Shown: positions 31,540 to 44,022, counted from the first letter of the stretch. The stretch: 64,000 nt of DNA from Pisolithus tinctorius (GCA_024663395.1 JANFAH010000018.1:372001-436000); one strand, 5' to 3'. Program-made: numbers and translations. The notes: generated from the sequence alone by a model not told the origin.

Positions 31540-32479
31540 TGAGGAATTGATAGTTTGGAAGCGATATGTACTGAGAGTTGAATTGCGATGGCTGTGAGTT
31601 AGATTGCAATGTCGTTCGAGTATTGAGACGAGCAGTGGTAGTTGCGTGCTGCGGCTGTGCTACGCGTAAGTCTCCTATTTCCTCGTGATAGTATTCTGCA
31701 CTTTTCTCGATGTCGTCTTGCGTTCGAGACATCAGCAATTAGTCACTAATTCCACTGCAAACTTAGTTCCCCAATTCTCCGTAGATACTCTTTCTCTAAC
31801 ATCAGTTCTGGCGCATATCCCTATGTAGCGTTCACCTGGCCCGTGTCACCCGGAAACTATTGACCTCACATTCAAGCATGATATAGAACGAGAATTTGCA
31901 GAACATACCGCTCGCTATGACGACCTCGTCGACTATTTTCCAGGGCATTACGCCAAGACGGTCCTTCGAGACAAGGTTGGCATTCGCACTGATTGCGCTT
32001 GGTGTGAGTAAGTGCGGCTCTTTCGTGGTCATTGGGTTGATGCTTGCTAGCCTTTTTTATGAGGGCATGTGGAATTGTCTCGAACGGAGTGCAGTGGCTT
32101 CCTTCGCCATGATCGCGTAGCGGCTTGGCACATTGGAGCGAGGAGCTTTCGGAGGATGTTTCTGGGAAGCGCCGAACTTTTTAGGTCTATTATCAGCAGA
32201 GGCACCAATCCGCAAAGGATCTGTAATTTATTCCTATGCCGCTTTCCAATGAAAGATGATGGACTCTACTGGACCGGTTCAGTCGGTAACTTCCTATCTC
32301 GTTGGCTAGCGAACTGCCACATCCTTGCAGACTTTCCCTCGCTCTTACACATGGGTTTACGAGTATCCGGAGCTTGATAGATGCAATATTATGGTTGTAA
32401 CATTGTTGAGCTTCCAATTGTCAAACACCTGCTTGTTTTCCTGGTAGCGGAATGCTGTCCGACTCTAGGGGTGACACGC
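31540..32479. other. Upstream region of NLR gene
   Basis: CpG-rich, no confident gene. An open minus-strand frame begins at 31738 (about 65 codons before it leaves the gene's frame) and might be a further upstream exon. The rest holds nothing I recognise. Confidence 0.4.
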
Positions 32480-33365
32480 GCATTCTCAGTGACGAAACTG
32501 CATGAATTAACATTCCACCTTGTGCCTCACTACACTAGAGTCGACAATAGTACCCAACGGAACCAGTCGTATCTCAGGTCCCTCGATCATCTTACCTGGC
32601 TCTCTCCCCTGCGTCGTAGCAAAAGCACTCGGGATAGGTATCCCGCACAATCACCACGCCATTCATGAATATGTCCATGATGTGCGCTCTTTTCGCCTGT
32701 CCCAGATGGCGGAGGGGGACCCTCATATAGGATAGACCCGAAGAGGGAATGTTGCATGACAGGAAGTTTGCCTAGTACCTCCGCTGCGTACGTTTTGGTC
32801 ATTCCTGCGCTGACCTTTTCCCATGTGTTTATCTGTACAAGGTATTTGAGAAAGGTAAATGCGGTACTTAAGTGTTGAGTAAATGGGATTACGGAAGACC
32901 ACTTACAGCTGAAACGTCGTCTAACATAGGAAAGTGCCATCGGAGAGACGCAGCTTTTATCTGAAACGATAGTTAGGACTATGGCCGACGGTGATACATA
33001 TGAGGACAGACAGACGGAACTAATAAACCTGATACAAGCAAAGTACGTATAGTCGTTTGCAAACTCGTCGACAACCTCATTATCGCGGATCGCTTTTGAC
33101 CGGAGCTACTTGTGTCCAGCACACGGTCGATCAACGTCGAACGGAACACCGAAACGGCAACACATACGGACATACCTCTTTGCTAAGCATATCCAAACGG
33201 GAATGGCAGAAAGGGGTAGTCTTCGTCGACTGGAGATTGTGCATCACCTGGATATAAGTAAGGCGCTTTCTTTAAGCGATGCATTCCCCTCCAGCCGCGG
33301 CAGCGAAACTTACTGCCAGAACAGCCCGAATGACCAACGCAACCAATCGTTCTCGCTAACAGCAT
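32480..33365 (-). pseudogene. PTPA (PP2A phosphatase activator, RRD-type) pseudogene fragment
   Basis: PTPA is a peptidyl-prolyl isomerase that activates protein phosphatase 2A. Readable on the minus strand, with likely introns between: DYPFLPFPFGYA followed by a stop (about 33185-33230), EVVDEFANDYTYFACIRFIS (about 33010-33080), ASLRWHFPMLDDVSA (about 32900-32945), NTWEKVSAGMTKTYAAEVLG and PVMQHSLFGSIL (about 32750-32830), then the family's acidic/His tail. A one-base loss near 32640 breaks GDCAG from PIPSAFATTQGRE. The substrate-binding N-terminal half is missing. Introns are retained, so it is a genomic fragment. CpG content is normal. Confidence 0.75.
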
Positions 33366-33900
33366 CGACTCGTTCTAAACACATGGGAAAGGCATAAAAA
33401 TCTGCCCGAACGACGAGTCACTCGCACTCACAGCCAACATAAAAAGTTCAGCTCCATTCTGCATCCATAACCGATCTGTTTGCGGTTGCCCGAGGTGCCG
33501 GAGTCGTTCGCAAGCACACAGTCGGTTCTTGTCCTCTCTCATCAGGTAGACATTCTCGCAGCATGGCATACCTTCAGGCACATTAATAGACGCACCACCA
33601 GTTTTTGCGTCTGCATCCTTTTTCATTCCTGTCGCTTTCTCCTTCTCGGCTCTCTTCCTATGCTTTTCTCGATAGATGGCACGTTGTTTTCTTTGTCCTT
33701 CCAACAAGTCATCTCTGTCTCCATCAATCTTGCGCAACACCACCATACGAGCGTGAAGTGTTTCCCTAAGCACTGGTTACCGCTCTCGGTGCGAGGTATC
33801 TGTCGATCGTTCCTATTTTCCTTCGCCATGTAGTTGCATTACGTCGTCCCATTCATCGTCGTCCTCACTCTCATCTCCAGAGTCGAAAAGTGATGAATGC
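33366..33900 (-). pseudogene. Unidentified decayed coding segment
   Basis: Minus-strand coding-like sequence: an acidic stretch (SGDESEDDDEWDD, about 33840-33885), then after stops a long basic helical region (DDLLEGQRKQRAIYREKHRK, about 33640-33720) and a Cys-containing tail. I do not recognise the family. It may belong with the PTPA relic or be separate. Confidence 0.35.
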
Positions 33901-34379
33901 ACAGGCGTTTTCACTTGTCTGCTGTTCTAGAATTTTCGAGCTGAACAGCAGCTGCGAGTTGAAGGTCCATGGTAGACGGATAGTCTGCTGGGTCGAGCTG
34001 CACAAAATGATGCACATGAGCCAAACCTAGCATTACAACGTAGAAAAATCCAGCATACATCTATACCTTTCGTGCCGTGCCGTCTTGTTTTTGCTACCTA
34101 GAGAAATAAGAGTACTATGTGGCACAAAAATGTGATCACGAGGTATCGCCGCACTTGTGGACCGCCTGCATTGTGGTACAGTATTTGACGAAATAGTGTT
34201 ACGGAAGGCCGCCGTGAGTTTCGATGGAGACGCCAGGTTGGTCAGCTGGTGTTCGTCGCATCGATGCACTCGCCAGGTCTGATTAATGGGCGCTCTGCTG
34301 TCCCGGAACGGAACTTTCGAACCCGGATCCGATGATCATGCCGAGATTCGGAAGGACACCCGTCTGCGCACTGGAATCC
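33901..34379. other. CpG-rich spacer
   Basis: No gene, RNA or repeat recognised. Confidence 0.35.
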
Positions 34380-35905
34380 ACCAAAGCCTGAGATATCTGA
34401 AGTGCTCGACGTCGTCCGACGGGGCTTCGGTCACTGTTATCGCTCTTATCACTCGAGGGAGGATGGCACAGTCCCCGTCCTTTCGCCGTTGGAATCTGGG
34501 GGAGCAGATGTCTTCGAAGTTGGTGTTCCGTTCTCCAATCCCATCGCAGCGTTCAAGAAACTAACCCTGCGAGTCCGTTCATTCCAAATCTCGAATGGGA
34601 ATAAATTAGTTCGCTCCTCAAAATGCAGCTGACTATGCAACGATGCTCGGAGCAATGGCCTTACGGTCCTGGTACCTCTATTCAGTGAGTCAAGTATGAG
34701 ACTTCATGGGGCTGTTGGTGCTCATTGACCCGTGCAGATCATACATCCTTATCCTGAAATGCATACCCCCAAGACACGCAGACAGGGTACTTTGCGATGC
34801 TCGTGCTAGCGGATTCGGCGTGGAAGACCTTCAGCTTGAAGAGGCATCTGGTTTTCGCAGGAAGTGCACAGCAGCTGGATGAATGTAGGCCACGGCATCC
34901 GGGCGCCAAAGCAAACTCATTGATTGCCTATAGCCTCATACCTCGCGTGGCGACGTTGACATCGGTGCGCTGGCATCCTATCTCATATAAGGTTTGCCTT
35001 TATGCAAACTCGGCGTTACCGGAGTACCCGTGTCGCCTCTCTTAGATGGGGACCATCGAGCCTTCCGTTAAAGGGTTCATGGCCCGCAAAGTTCTCGATA
35101 CCATCGTTCGTGTCTGCGATTCACTTTGACGCCGTCGTCGTCAAGGTTCGCATAGTTCCCTGCGCGAGCTGGTCCAGTTCCTCACCTGCACTTCCAAGTT
35201 ATACTTTGCAGAGAGCCTGACCAACTCTGCCAACGGTGCACAGATCTGGTGGAAGAGAGGTGATCTGTAGGTGTCCGCCATTCACGCAGTACAACCGAGC
35301 CGATCTCATGCTTGTGCAGCAACCGTTCAGGGTCGCATCAAATCAATTATGAGTTAGCCATGTGTGCGTATTCCCGTTCTTTTGAACCTTTAGTCTGAAC
35401 GTTGGCCAGGTGTCTCAAAACATATCGCGTTATCGCAGACTTGGGTGCTGGAGCAGAAAATGCGACCGTGTGTGCCCGTTTCAGATGGAATGTGTAAGCT
35501 ATATGCGTGCCAAGAATGCACAGAGACAAGTTCTGAACATTTTCCATATGAAGATGCTTGTTGTTGAGGTGCCCAATTTGTCGTCATGTAAATCAATCAA
35601 GGTACTGAAAACGATGTGCTTAGGTCGTATCCGTCGAGATTGACTCGAAAACCCTGAAGGAGGCTGTTAGCGACGCAATGGGAGATTGGGATGCGAACCT
35701 TGCTACAACGCACTTCCTCATCGGATCCATCATTAACTCCCGTATATTGTGCACATGCGGCTGTCGTATATGTTGATGCCGGCATGGGTCCTACGAGTTT
35801 ATCCCGCATACCGCATACATCTGTGCACCTCGTTGGGCATCGACACAGGAGGCGAGGGAGCACCCGGATGAATTTATCGTGCTGGTGTGCTATGATGGAT
35901 CGCTT
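34380..35905 (+). pseudogene. Tryptophan synthase relic P1a
   Basis: An unprocessed (intron-containing) relic running from the exon 1/intron 1 region to intron 9 of the functional gene, with large internal deletions. Recognisable pieces: alpha exon 2 at about 34430-34590 (VFEVGVPFSNPIAAF), the exon-6 start at 35040-35070, intron 6 and exon 7 at about 35265-35350, exon 8 at 35420-35580, exon 9 at 35640-35905 (SKTLKEAVSDAMGDWDANLA). Many stops and frame changes. CpGs are still plentiful, unlike sister relic P2. Confidence 0.85.
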
Positions 35906-36590
35906 CTGGTTCCCACCTCGTGCATTGAGATGGTAAGGCGCAAAGACACGAACTATACAATCGGGTGGGTACGTCCACATTTTCTGCAACCAACTGCATC
36001 TTCTTTCTCGTGTTCAACATGACGTTGCCCGTATTTATCGCAGCTGACCGTTCCCCTGATACCGGCGCCGGGATATCACTCTTGATTAACAACTATGTCA
36101 CCACACTGGTTCTGGGCAGAGCCTTGCAACGAACCGTTATCCGACAAAATGCAGGCAAGACGTTTGGAAGGCTCTTGTTAGTGGAGGGATGGAAGGGAAC
36201 GGAGCAGTGGTAGTTGGGACAAGGGCTGTCACGCTTGACCCGGCAAGTATAGAAAGCGTGTCAGTGAGGTGCTGACGGATTCCAAGCAACTTGCCATACC
36301 CGCAAAAGAGAATAAGCATTTTATAGTGCGATTTCCAACCCTCCAAAATCAAAGTTATTTTGTGTCTCTCTTTAGCCACGGCGCGCTCGCTTACAACACT
36401 TGTTGAAGAGATAGGTGACGACCATTTACATACTGACTACGTAACATAGATATGAGAAGTGATTGGTCCTAGGGGTTCGTGTTCTTGTTTTGTATGTGTT
36501 AAAGTCCTGAAGTCAACGAATAGGGAGGACGTACAAGAAGGTGTCGAATCGCTGCCAGTGCATCTGTGCCCGGCACTGGGGTGGGTCTAG
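35906..36590. other. CpG-rich spacer between relics
   Basis: An 82-codon plus-strand frame (35965-36213) with a hydrophobic start is present but unrecognised. No repeats seen. Confidence 0.35.
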
Positions 36591-37248
36591 CACATGCCAT
36601 TAGATCATGAATCCAAAGAAAACTCATTGATAGTCCTATAGCCTGTCCTATGTCCCTCTCATAGCACTGTCAACGTCCCTGCACCGACTTGGCTTCCGTC
36701 ACAGATTCCTTCATTTATGTCGTTTCGCGTGTAAGTTCTTCCTTTATATTAGTTGGTTGTTATCGGAATATGTATACCGCATCTCCCAGATGGGATCCAC
36801 CGGCTCCTCTGTCCAAGGGTTCGTGAACAGCGAGTTTCCCGACATCATCGCTCGTATCTGCAAGCACGCTTTCATACCCCTTGCCGTGGGTTTCGGAGTT
36901 GCTACGCAGGTTCACTTTGACGCCGTCGTCGAAGCTGGAGCTCATGGCGTCGTCGTCGGGAGTGGCATAGTCTACCTCATCAAAGAAGCGCCGGCCGGTC
37001 AAGTTCCTCAGGTGGTTGAGAACTTCTGCAGAGGACTCAAGGGATCATCGCCCTCCAACTCCTCCACTGCCGGAGTCCAAAGTTCGCAATATCATTACCC
37101 GGTCGTTGCTGCGATATCTCGACCGACTGGAATGAGACTTCTCCTCCCGCGCTTCGGCCAGTATGTACCGGAAGCACTTTTCGACTGTCTCATCGAGTTA
37201 GAGGAGGCTCACAACGCTACGCAGAATGATCCAATGTTCTGAGATGAG
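36591..37248 (+). pseudogene. Tryptophan synthase relic P1b, main piece
   Basis: Covers intron 4 to exon 6 of the functional gene at high identity ([40 protein letters not shown], then [17 protein letters not shown]). It includes introns 4 and 5 almost unchanged, so it is a recent genomic duplicate. Exon 5 and the FGQ-FGG junction carry small deletions, and CCAATGTTCTGA is a stop where the functional gene reads Trp. It is cut at 37248/37249 by copia-4 and resumes at 63940. Confidence 0.9.
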
Positions 37249-39044
37249 TTCGATATTGCGCAGAGGACGGGAAGGGAACAAGAGCAATAAGGCGAACACT
37301 TGCCTTATAATCTGAGTTGAGGTGGTAGATTTGAATTAGTAGTTCTGAGAAGAGCTTGGGGCTCGATGTACAAGTAGATCAAATAAGATATGATTTTTGA
37401 TGATGGGGAGTAAGGCAGAAATCCCCAAGTTTATATACCAAAGCCCTCTGGGCACTCCTGGATGCATTTGGGGAAAGCATGTGATGTAGTTCTTTACATT
37501 TACAAGTGACTCTACAGGTGATTCTATCAAGTGTGTGTGAGTTCAAGTTTATGGGATTCTATTGAGTAAGTCCAAGTCCAAGTTTATGGGATTCTATTGA
37601 GGGAGTGTGAGTCCAAATTTATGGTCTATTGGATGAGTCCATGTCCAAGTGTACATAAGAGATTAGTACTGTGGGGGGGATGATATTGAACAGAAAAGTC
37701 TATGGGGCATGCATTTATGTTCTCCATGTGGGATGGTAGATTATATAACTGTCATTTATGAGAGGATGTTTTCATGCTTAGAGGATGACATATGAGCAAT
37801 CTTTGATGATGTGCAGGAAGGAGGCATCTCCCTCTCTGAGCAGTTTCAAGCTGTCAAAACATGTATGACAATGACAGGCAAGCAGCCAAACACTTGTGAA
37901 TGCAGAGGTCATCGACACACCCCTGATGGTGCAGACGACAAAGCAGAACCACTCTGTGAAATGCCACAATAGATTTAATATCCTTCAATGTCAGGAAGGG
38001 GTACTGTTCCACAAACTTGCACACTGAGTCTGTGCAACATACCAACAATGATCCTCTAGGGTACACAGACTTGGCAGTAAATTCCTCATGTATAATAACA
38101 CAGCCCAGCATATATTTTTAGAAAGATCTGTAGGCTACCTCAGTAGTGAACAAACTACTGAGTGTATTACTACAGGATGTCAGTATAGTAGAATACTTGT
38201 AATATAAACAGACTTACCCTCAGTAGTGAACAAACTACTGAGGGAATACTAGTAGAAAATACTACAAGTAGGTGCGCTATTTCAGCTTATGTAAGCAGCC
38301 AAAACATCGCACAGTGGTCAAGTATGTCATGTCCATGACTCTTGGACTTGGTCCCAGTCCAGTCCGAACCCCTAGCCCCTGTCTCCGGTCAAGCCCAGTC
38401 CTAGTCCAGCCTAGAGAACTCTACTCCAGCCCTAGGAAACCCAACTCCGGTCTAAATAACTTAAGTCCGGTGTTTTACCCCTATCTCCGGTCCATTCTGG
38501 CCTCCTGGCTGTGTGCTGCTCCACCCTGGTCCTCCCAGGTCCATGTCTGGGTCACCTGGACATAACTCTGGTCTGTTTTCCTTTGTTTGTGCTATACTTA
38601 GTCTCATCCTTTTGTCTAACTCTGCTTACTGTACAAATCCTGTGTCTGACCCCGTTATGCCGGTCACCCAGACTTTGGCTATTAGCCTCTGCATAGCCAC
38701 CATGGCTATCCTCATCTTGCTAATCATCTCACTAATAGCTTATTCACAAGTCCGGCTCTATGTTCATTATCCCAGACTGGCCTCATGTATTTAACCCCTG
38801 TACATACTTCATAGCACCCCAGTCAGAATATCAATTAAGTATTACCCTCAACTCCTGTACTACACCCCAAGACTACTCTTTAGCTAAGGCCGAGCCTTAG
38901 GCTATCCCCAGACCCTGTCCTGGACCTCTCCCCAGCTTGCATAAGGTTACAGCACATAAGCTGAGACCAAGGGAGGTAGATCCAACCCCAGACTGGCTTC
39001 CCCTTGTGCGCACTCCATGACCAGTTGGTTTCCCATGGTCCCGG

Positions 39045-40899
39045 TGTCACACACCAAAGGTGTTGTGGACATGGTTACAGCTGACTCTGCCTAACTCATC
39101 AACGAGTTGCACGCAATGCCCATGCATGCAGATGAAGACTAAAGGCCTCATGCGTAGAAAGACTGCTGGACGTGAGCAGTCATCCTTCGCACAAGAACAG
39201 GTCGTCAGTGCTAGAGAGAAAAGAGGAAGCGAGTTAAGCGCGCATTAAAGATTTTTAGCGCCCATGTACAGCATTCCAGTTTTCGTCGTATCTCCGCTGT
39301 TTCCAAAGATATCAACTCGGTTCGCATGCTCGCTTAAAGTGCTCAGCCCCACGATTCTTCCTTCCAAATTTGGAGAGGATCCTCGCACCCTACACGTTTC
39401 TACAGCACTCCATCCATCAGACACTCATTTCACTAAGTCCATCAATCATGGCCACCTCTTCATCGATCATCTCGCTTGTCTCGTTTGCCAGAGACAATGG
39501 CTACGTATATCTGCCAGGCATTCCCACCAGCTTCCGTCCTGAAGCCCCCTGGTTCATCCCATCATTGTCAGCCCCGTCCCGTCCCATGCAGCTTGGTCAG
39601 CATGTTCTCCTTGTCAGTATGACTTCCAGAAGGACGTTCTTTGGTTGCCTCAGGTCTGTCACTTGGTTAGAAAGGTCTTATGTGGTCGTTTCAGTCTCCC
39701 CTCTTGATGAAGCATATGGATCGTTCCTCCCTGCTCCCTGCACCATCTTTATTCCAATCTTGTCCATCATTCTTCCCGCATTGCGACAGCTGCAGTATAA
39801 TCTACTGTCCTCCAGCCTCCCTGATCGCATTCATGATGAGTATGACGTGCATCTTGCCTTCCTACTGCAAGATCCAGCAGAAGACATCCCCCCTTCTCCT
39901 CCTCCTCCATCAGAGCCCCGTTCATGAAGTCTTTGTTAACTTCGCTGAGAGGATGGAAGGGTGGGAGACACGATCGCCTATGCTCCCATTGCCCCACAGA
40001 CCCCCAACGCCCTAGCCCCCTTTGACACCTGACTCATGCCCTTCAATTCTGGAATTAATACTTCCCTATCTGGAAACACCGTCCATCTGTCATGCCATCT
40101 TTGGATCTAGAGATGTCTCCGCCGAGATCTGACTTGCATCGCCACCCCCTAATGTGATATCAGTGTGCTTACTCAGTTTCTGACTCCATTTGACTCATTT
40201 TGTGATATTTTGACTATCCTTGACTCGTTCATTGCCAATACTTACCAATCCTCTTTGCTTGCTTACTTTTCATTTCTCGCTTACTCATCATGATTACTCA
40301 GTCCTTACTCATTACTTACCAAGTGTTTGTGCCTTGTTTGTCACAAGCTGTGCTCCCCCCACAGTATATAAACCCCCATGTACTTAGCTACCCACAATCA
40401 ATAAAAGAAGTCACCCAGAAGCAGTCCAGCAGTCAGTTCAGTACCTATCTCATCGTTGACAGTTGAGGCTCATTCGGAAGAGTCTATCTGTCTTCATTCA
40501 TATCATTGGTAGTTGAGGCTCCATCAAGGGTCTATCTACCTTCATTCATTCATCTGAAGTATCATCTGTGCTCTGTCAGCACACCTGCTTAGTCATCCAT
40601 CCACTCCTGCGTAACTCGTCATCGACTTGCGCCAGGAGCACATCCAAAGGATCATCACCCCCCAAGTACTTTCGGCTGAACACCTTCACTCTGTTCAGCA
40701 TCCCCTTCCCAATCATCGTCCATTCATCTTCTCCTGCGTAACTCGTTGACGACTTGCGCCAGGAGCACCTCCACTTGAAGTCTTCCCCATTCAGGTTTCT
40801 GCCCTCCAGGTTCCGTGGAGGTAAACCACCACTCGCACATATTTGTCTTTTGTGTTGGATTTGTTTGGTTTATACCAGCTTTCCACACTTTGACTCACA
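39045..40899 (+). mobile_element. 1.86-kb solo LTR C1
   Basis: TGTCACACACCAAAGG...TTTGACTCACA, 1855 bp, TSD CCGG (39041-39044 and 40900-40903). It contains an open frame (39370-39927), a TATA box (agtatataaaccc at about 40364) and direct repeats of a ctcctgcgtaactcgt block near 40610 and 40735. It is the least decayed of the three family members in the window. Confidence 0.9.
39370..39927 (+). CDS. Hypothetical protein encoded within C1 LTR
   Basis: 185 codons open; a likely start is the internal ATG at 39448 (MATSSSIISLVSFARDNGYV), conserved in C2 and C3, which gives about 160 residues ending in a Pro-rich acidic tail. I do not recognise a domain. In C2 and C3 the frame stops early because a CGA (Arg) codon in PALRQLQ has become TGA. 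Conservation of a frame across copies suggests it was once coding, but three copies of one repeat are weak evidence. Confidence 0.45.
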   Translation: MERILAPYTFLQHSIHQTLISLSPSIMATSSSIISLVSFARDNGYVYLPGIPTSFRPEAPWFIPSLSAPSRPMQLGQHVLLVSMTSRRTFFGCLRSVTWLERSYVVVSVSPLDEAYGSFLPAPCTIFIPILSIILPALRQLQYNLLSSSLPDRIHDEYDVHLAFLLQDPAEDIPPSPPPPSEPRS

Positions 40900-41642
40900 C
40901 CGGTCTTGTTCCTGTGCTCCTGGCCTTAAGTCCAGTCCTCCAGACTTAGCCCCTAACCTCTGGCCTCAACTCTGGTCCAACCAGACTTGGCCCCTGTCTC
41001 CTGGCCTTGACTTTGGTCGGTTGGACTTAGCCCCTGTCACCTGGTCTTGAAGCCCGGTCACCCGAGGGTAGACCCATACTTGACAAAGTACCACAGGGGC
41101 ACTTTATGTTCCAACAATATTCTCATCAAATAAACTCGTAGCTGATAGCAGCAACAATGCAGGCACCAGCTGTGTCAATACACAAGCAGCACACACCACT
41201 GTCCATGGTCAATCTGCATGACATTATCTGACATGACATGTACAAACAAAATGCAAATGCAGGAACCCCAACACAACCAGTTCCCCTCCCCCCAAAAGGA
41301 AATTGCACATGATTGGACTTAATGGTCTGGTATGATTGTTGAGGACAAAGAGTTTGCAGACCTGGCCTGATGGCATCCAGGAATACACATAGGAATATAC
41401 TGTTGAAGTGTCACCACCTTTACCTGACTTTTGCTTACATCATACAAGCTTACATAATAAATCTTCGCACTTAGGATGTTTGTTTTTCCTTCAGGTGTAC
41501 CTCAGACTTCTTCTAACTGAAGCCTGAGTCTCCTTCCTAGGTCCCTTGTCTTGGCCTACCTTCAATAGGTTATGAGCCCCAAGCAGCTCTAACCTTACAG
41601 TAGCAAACTTGAACCAAGTAGTACCACAGTATACAATAAGAC

Positions 41643-42819
41643 ATGTCATCCAGACCTTCGGCATCAATGTCTCAGGCTCTAGGCCCATCCACAAGTGCAA
41701 ATACATCAGCCTCTACTTCTACAAGAGTCTCACAAGGCTTGAGTCGACTCTACAACATAGCTCCCCTTGCAGATGATGGTTTGAACTATCAAAGGTGGAA
41801 ATTCCAAAAAAGTCTTAACAGTTTGTGGCCTCTGGACCATTGTTGCTGGTACACACAAGGAGGTAAAACCTCCAGACCAGAAAACTCATCCTGATGAGTA
41901 TGAGGAATGGCTCCTCAAGGACCAGGAAGCATGTGTGCAAATCACACTCATGCTCAAGGATGAACCCCTTAGTGGAGTCCTATATGTGAAAACTGCTGCT
42001 GAGACATGGAAGAAACTTGGTGAGAGATATGAAGGAAAAGGTAAGCAGACTATTGCCTGCCTCATCAGCAAGTTGTTCCAAGGAACACCTGCAGATGACC
42101 AACTGATGGAGATGCAGCTGAATGCAATGCATCAGAAGGCTCATATTCTTGCCTCGCTTGGACAACCACTTGAGGACTCACTTGTAGCCATCACAATGGT
42201 CATCTCACTCCCACCATCATACTCTACCCTCCACACAATTCTAATGTTGTCAAATGACAAGATAACTCCTGAGATGGTTATTTCCCAAGTCCTTGTTGAA
42301 GAAAAGTCACAACAAACTTCGAAATCACATTCTGCTCTTGCCACAAAGACAAACAAGGGCAAGAAGCCAAAAGTGGTGGACAAGAAAAGAAAAGAGAAGA
42401 AGTGTGCCTATGCACCATGTGGCAAGATGGGACACACAGAGGACAAATGCTACAAGAAGAAAGCAGATGAAGCAGCCAAAGCTCCATCCCAAAGTACCTC
42501 ACATGGGGATAAGGACAAGTCTAAGGAGAAGTCAGAACTGACAGCAAAGATTGCAGCCATGGCAGAAGAAGAGAAAGTCCCTCTTCACTTATTTGTAGCT
42601 TGCACATGCCCAGAAACCAGCACATCAGAGTGGGTCATAGACTCTGGGGTCTCTGCACACATGTGCTGCCAGCGATCATGGTTTACGACATTCAGAAAAC
42701 TGGTACCCTCTCAACCAGTGATCATTGGTGACAGCAGAACAATCCAAGCCATAGGCAAGGGGAGAATTGAACTCTCCATGCACCTCAAGGATGGATGCAC
42801 AAGCAAAACCATCCTATGA
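41643..42819 (+). pseudogene. copia-2 Gag-protease
   Basis: Starts at ATG 41643. A frame change near 41810 separates the first 60 codons from the main open stretch (41935-42819). Gag features: AETWKKLGERYEGKGKQT, LASLGQPLEDSLVAITMVIS; zinc knuckle CAYAPCGKMGHTEDKC (about 42406-42453). Protease motif WVIDSGVSAHMC at about 42632-42668 (Val for the usual Ala/Thr). Ends at a TGA just before DIYYVPDLNMNLVSV. Confidence 0.87.
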
Positions 42820-42846
42820 GACATATATTATGTTCCTGATCTCAAC

Positions 42847-43995
42847 ATGAATCTTGTGTCAGTCCCCTCTTTGGCCTTGAAAGGACTAAAGGTTACCTTT
42901 GGAGAATGGACATGCCAGGTTCATGCAGAAGGCCAGGTTGTAGCTCTTGCCACCAAACACAGATCCCTCTACATACTCAAAGCTAGCATCGCATCAGGGA
43001 GCCATGCTGCCTATATCATCAATACCCCAGATGCACTCAATGCAAATGAGCCATACATGGCTCTCACCTCTTGGACAACAATGTCCAAAGCTACTCTAAT
43101 TATGTGGCACTGCCATCTTGGACATGTCAATGTCAAACATGTCCTAAATCTGTTGGACAAGGACATGGTGTCTGGAATGGATATCATAGGGACCAGGGAG
43201 ATCAGCACACACATGTGCAAGGCCTGCCTCGAAGGTAAACAACACTGGGACCCTATCTCATTGAAGTCAGATGTGGAAAATCCATGCATACTACATTGGA
43301 CCTACACAGACATGTGTGGACCCATGGAGACAACAGCATGGATAGGCCACAAGTACTTCATAACCTTCATTGATGGCCATTCACATCATCTAGTGGTAAA
43401 ATTGGCTAAATCAAAGGATGAAGTATTTGCACTCATGAAGCAGTACTTCAAGAGAGCAGAAGCAGAGACAGGTTGTTGGCCAAACTACCTTTGCAGTGAT
43501 GGCAGTGGTCAATATGGCTTGAAGGAATTCAAAGCCTACCTGAAGTCCAAAGGGATACACCATGAGAAGACAAATGTGTATACACCACAGGAAAATGGAG
43601 TAGCAGAGCACATGAACTGCACCATTGTAGAGTCCACATGCACTATGCTAAGTGATGCTGGCCTACCCAACAGGTACTGGGGAGATGCAATCCTCCATGT
43701 GGTGCACATAATAAATTGCCTGTCTACAAGGGCACTCAAGCAAGATCTTACACCCTATGAAGCATACACAGGAAATAAACCAGTAATTTCTCATCTATGG
43801 GTTTTTGGATGCACAGCACATGCCAACATACCTGAGGAAAAGTGGCAGAAGCTGGGAGTTAAGTCCCTTGAATGTCAGTTCCTAGGCTACTCAGAGAACA
43901 AGAAGGCATACACCTGTGTACAGCAGACTTTGGGTTGGATCATGGAGATGGGTGATGTCATTTTTGATGAAGGAGATGGCACAGAGAAGTCCTGA
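42847..43995 (+). pseudogene. copia-2 integrase
   Basis: 382 codons open. HHCC zinc part (CHLGHVNVKH, CKACLEGKQ), catalytic Asp in YTDMCGPM, second in CSDGSGQYG, Glu in TPQENGVAEHMN, then LPNRYWGDAILH. Upstream and downstream TGA stops separate it from Gag and RT. Catalytic residues are intact. Confidence 0.88.
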
Positions 43996-44022
43996 GTCCA
44001 GATTGACATTGTTGTCAAGGAA

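Larger units (their letters stand above)
38325..41085 (-). mobile_element. Solo LTR S5, split by C1
   Basis: Outer ends TGTCATGTCC and ACTTGACA with TSD AAGTA at 38320-38324 and 41086-41090. Removing C1 leaves about 902 bp. It belongs to the TGTCA...TGACA group, minus orientation. Confidence 0.9.
37439..41381. mobile_element. Unclassified insertion in copia-4 LTR (1.18 kb net)
   Basis: Begins CAAAGCCCTC and ends GGCATCCAGG(A), flanked by TATAC (37434-37438) and AATAC (41382-41386); the intact copia-4 LTR near 63720 reads straight across. After removing solo LTR S5 it is about 1177 bp. It contains two perfect hairpins, CCTCAGTAGT-6nt-ACTACTGAGG (about 38137-38162 and 38219-38244). The inverted words CCTGGATGC / GCATCCAGG lie near both ends but not symmetrically. 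Small open frames (minus 37854-38111) are unrecognised. Confidence 0.6.

Noticed and set aside
36591..37248. P1b as a second functional tryptophan synthase
   Set aside because: It lacks exons 1-4, has a stop at the NDPMF-stop position, deletions in exon 5 and a 26.7-kb insertion.
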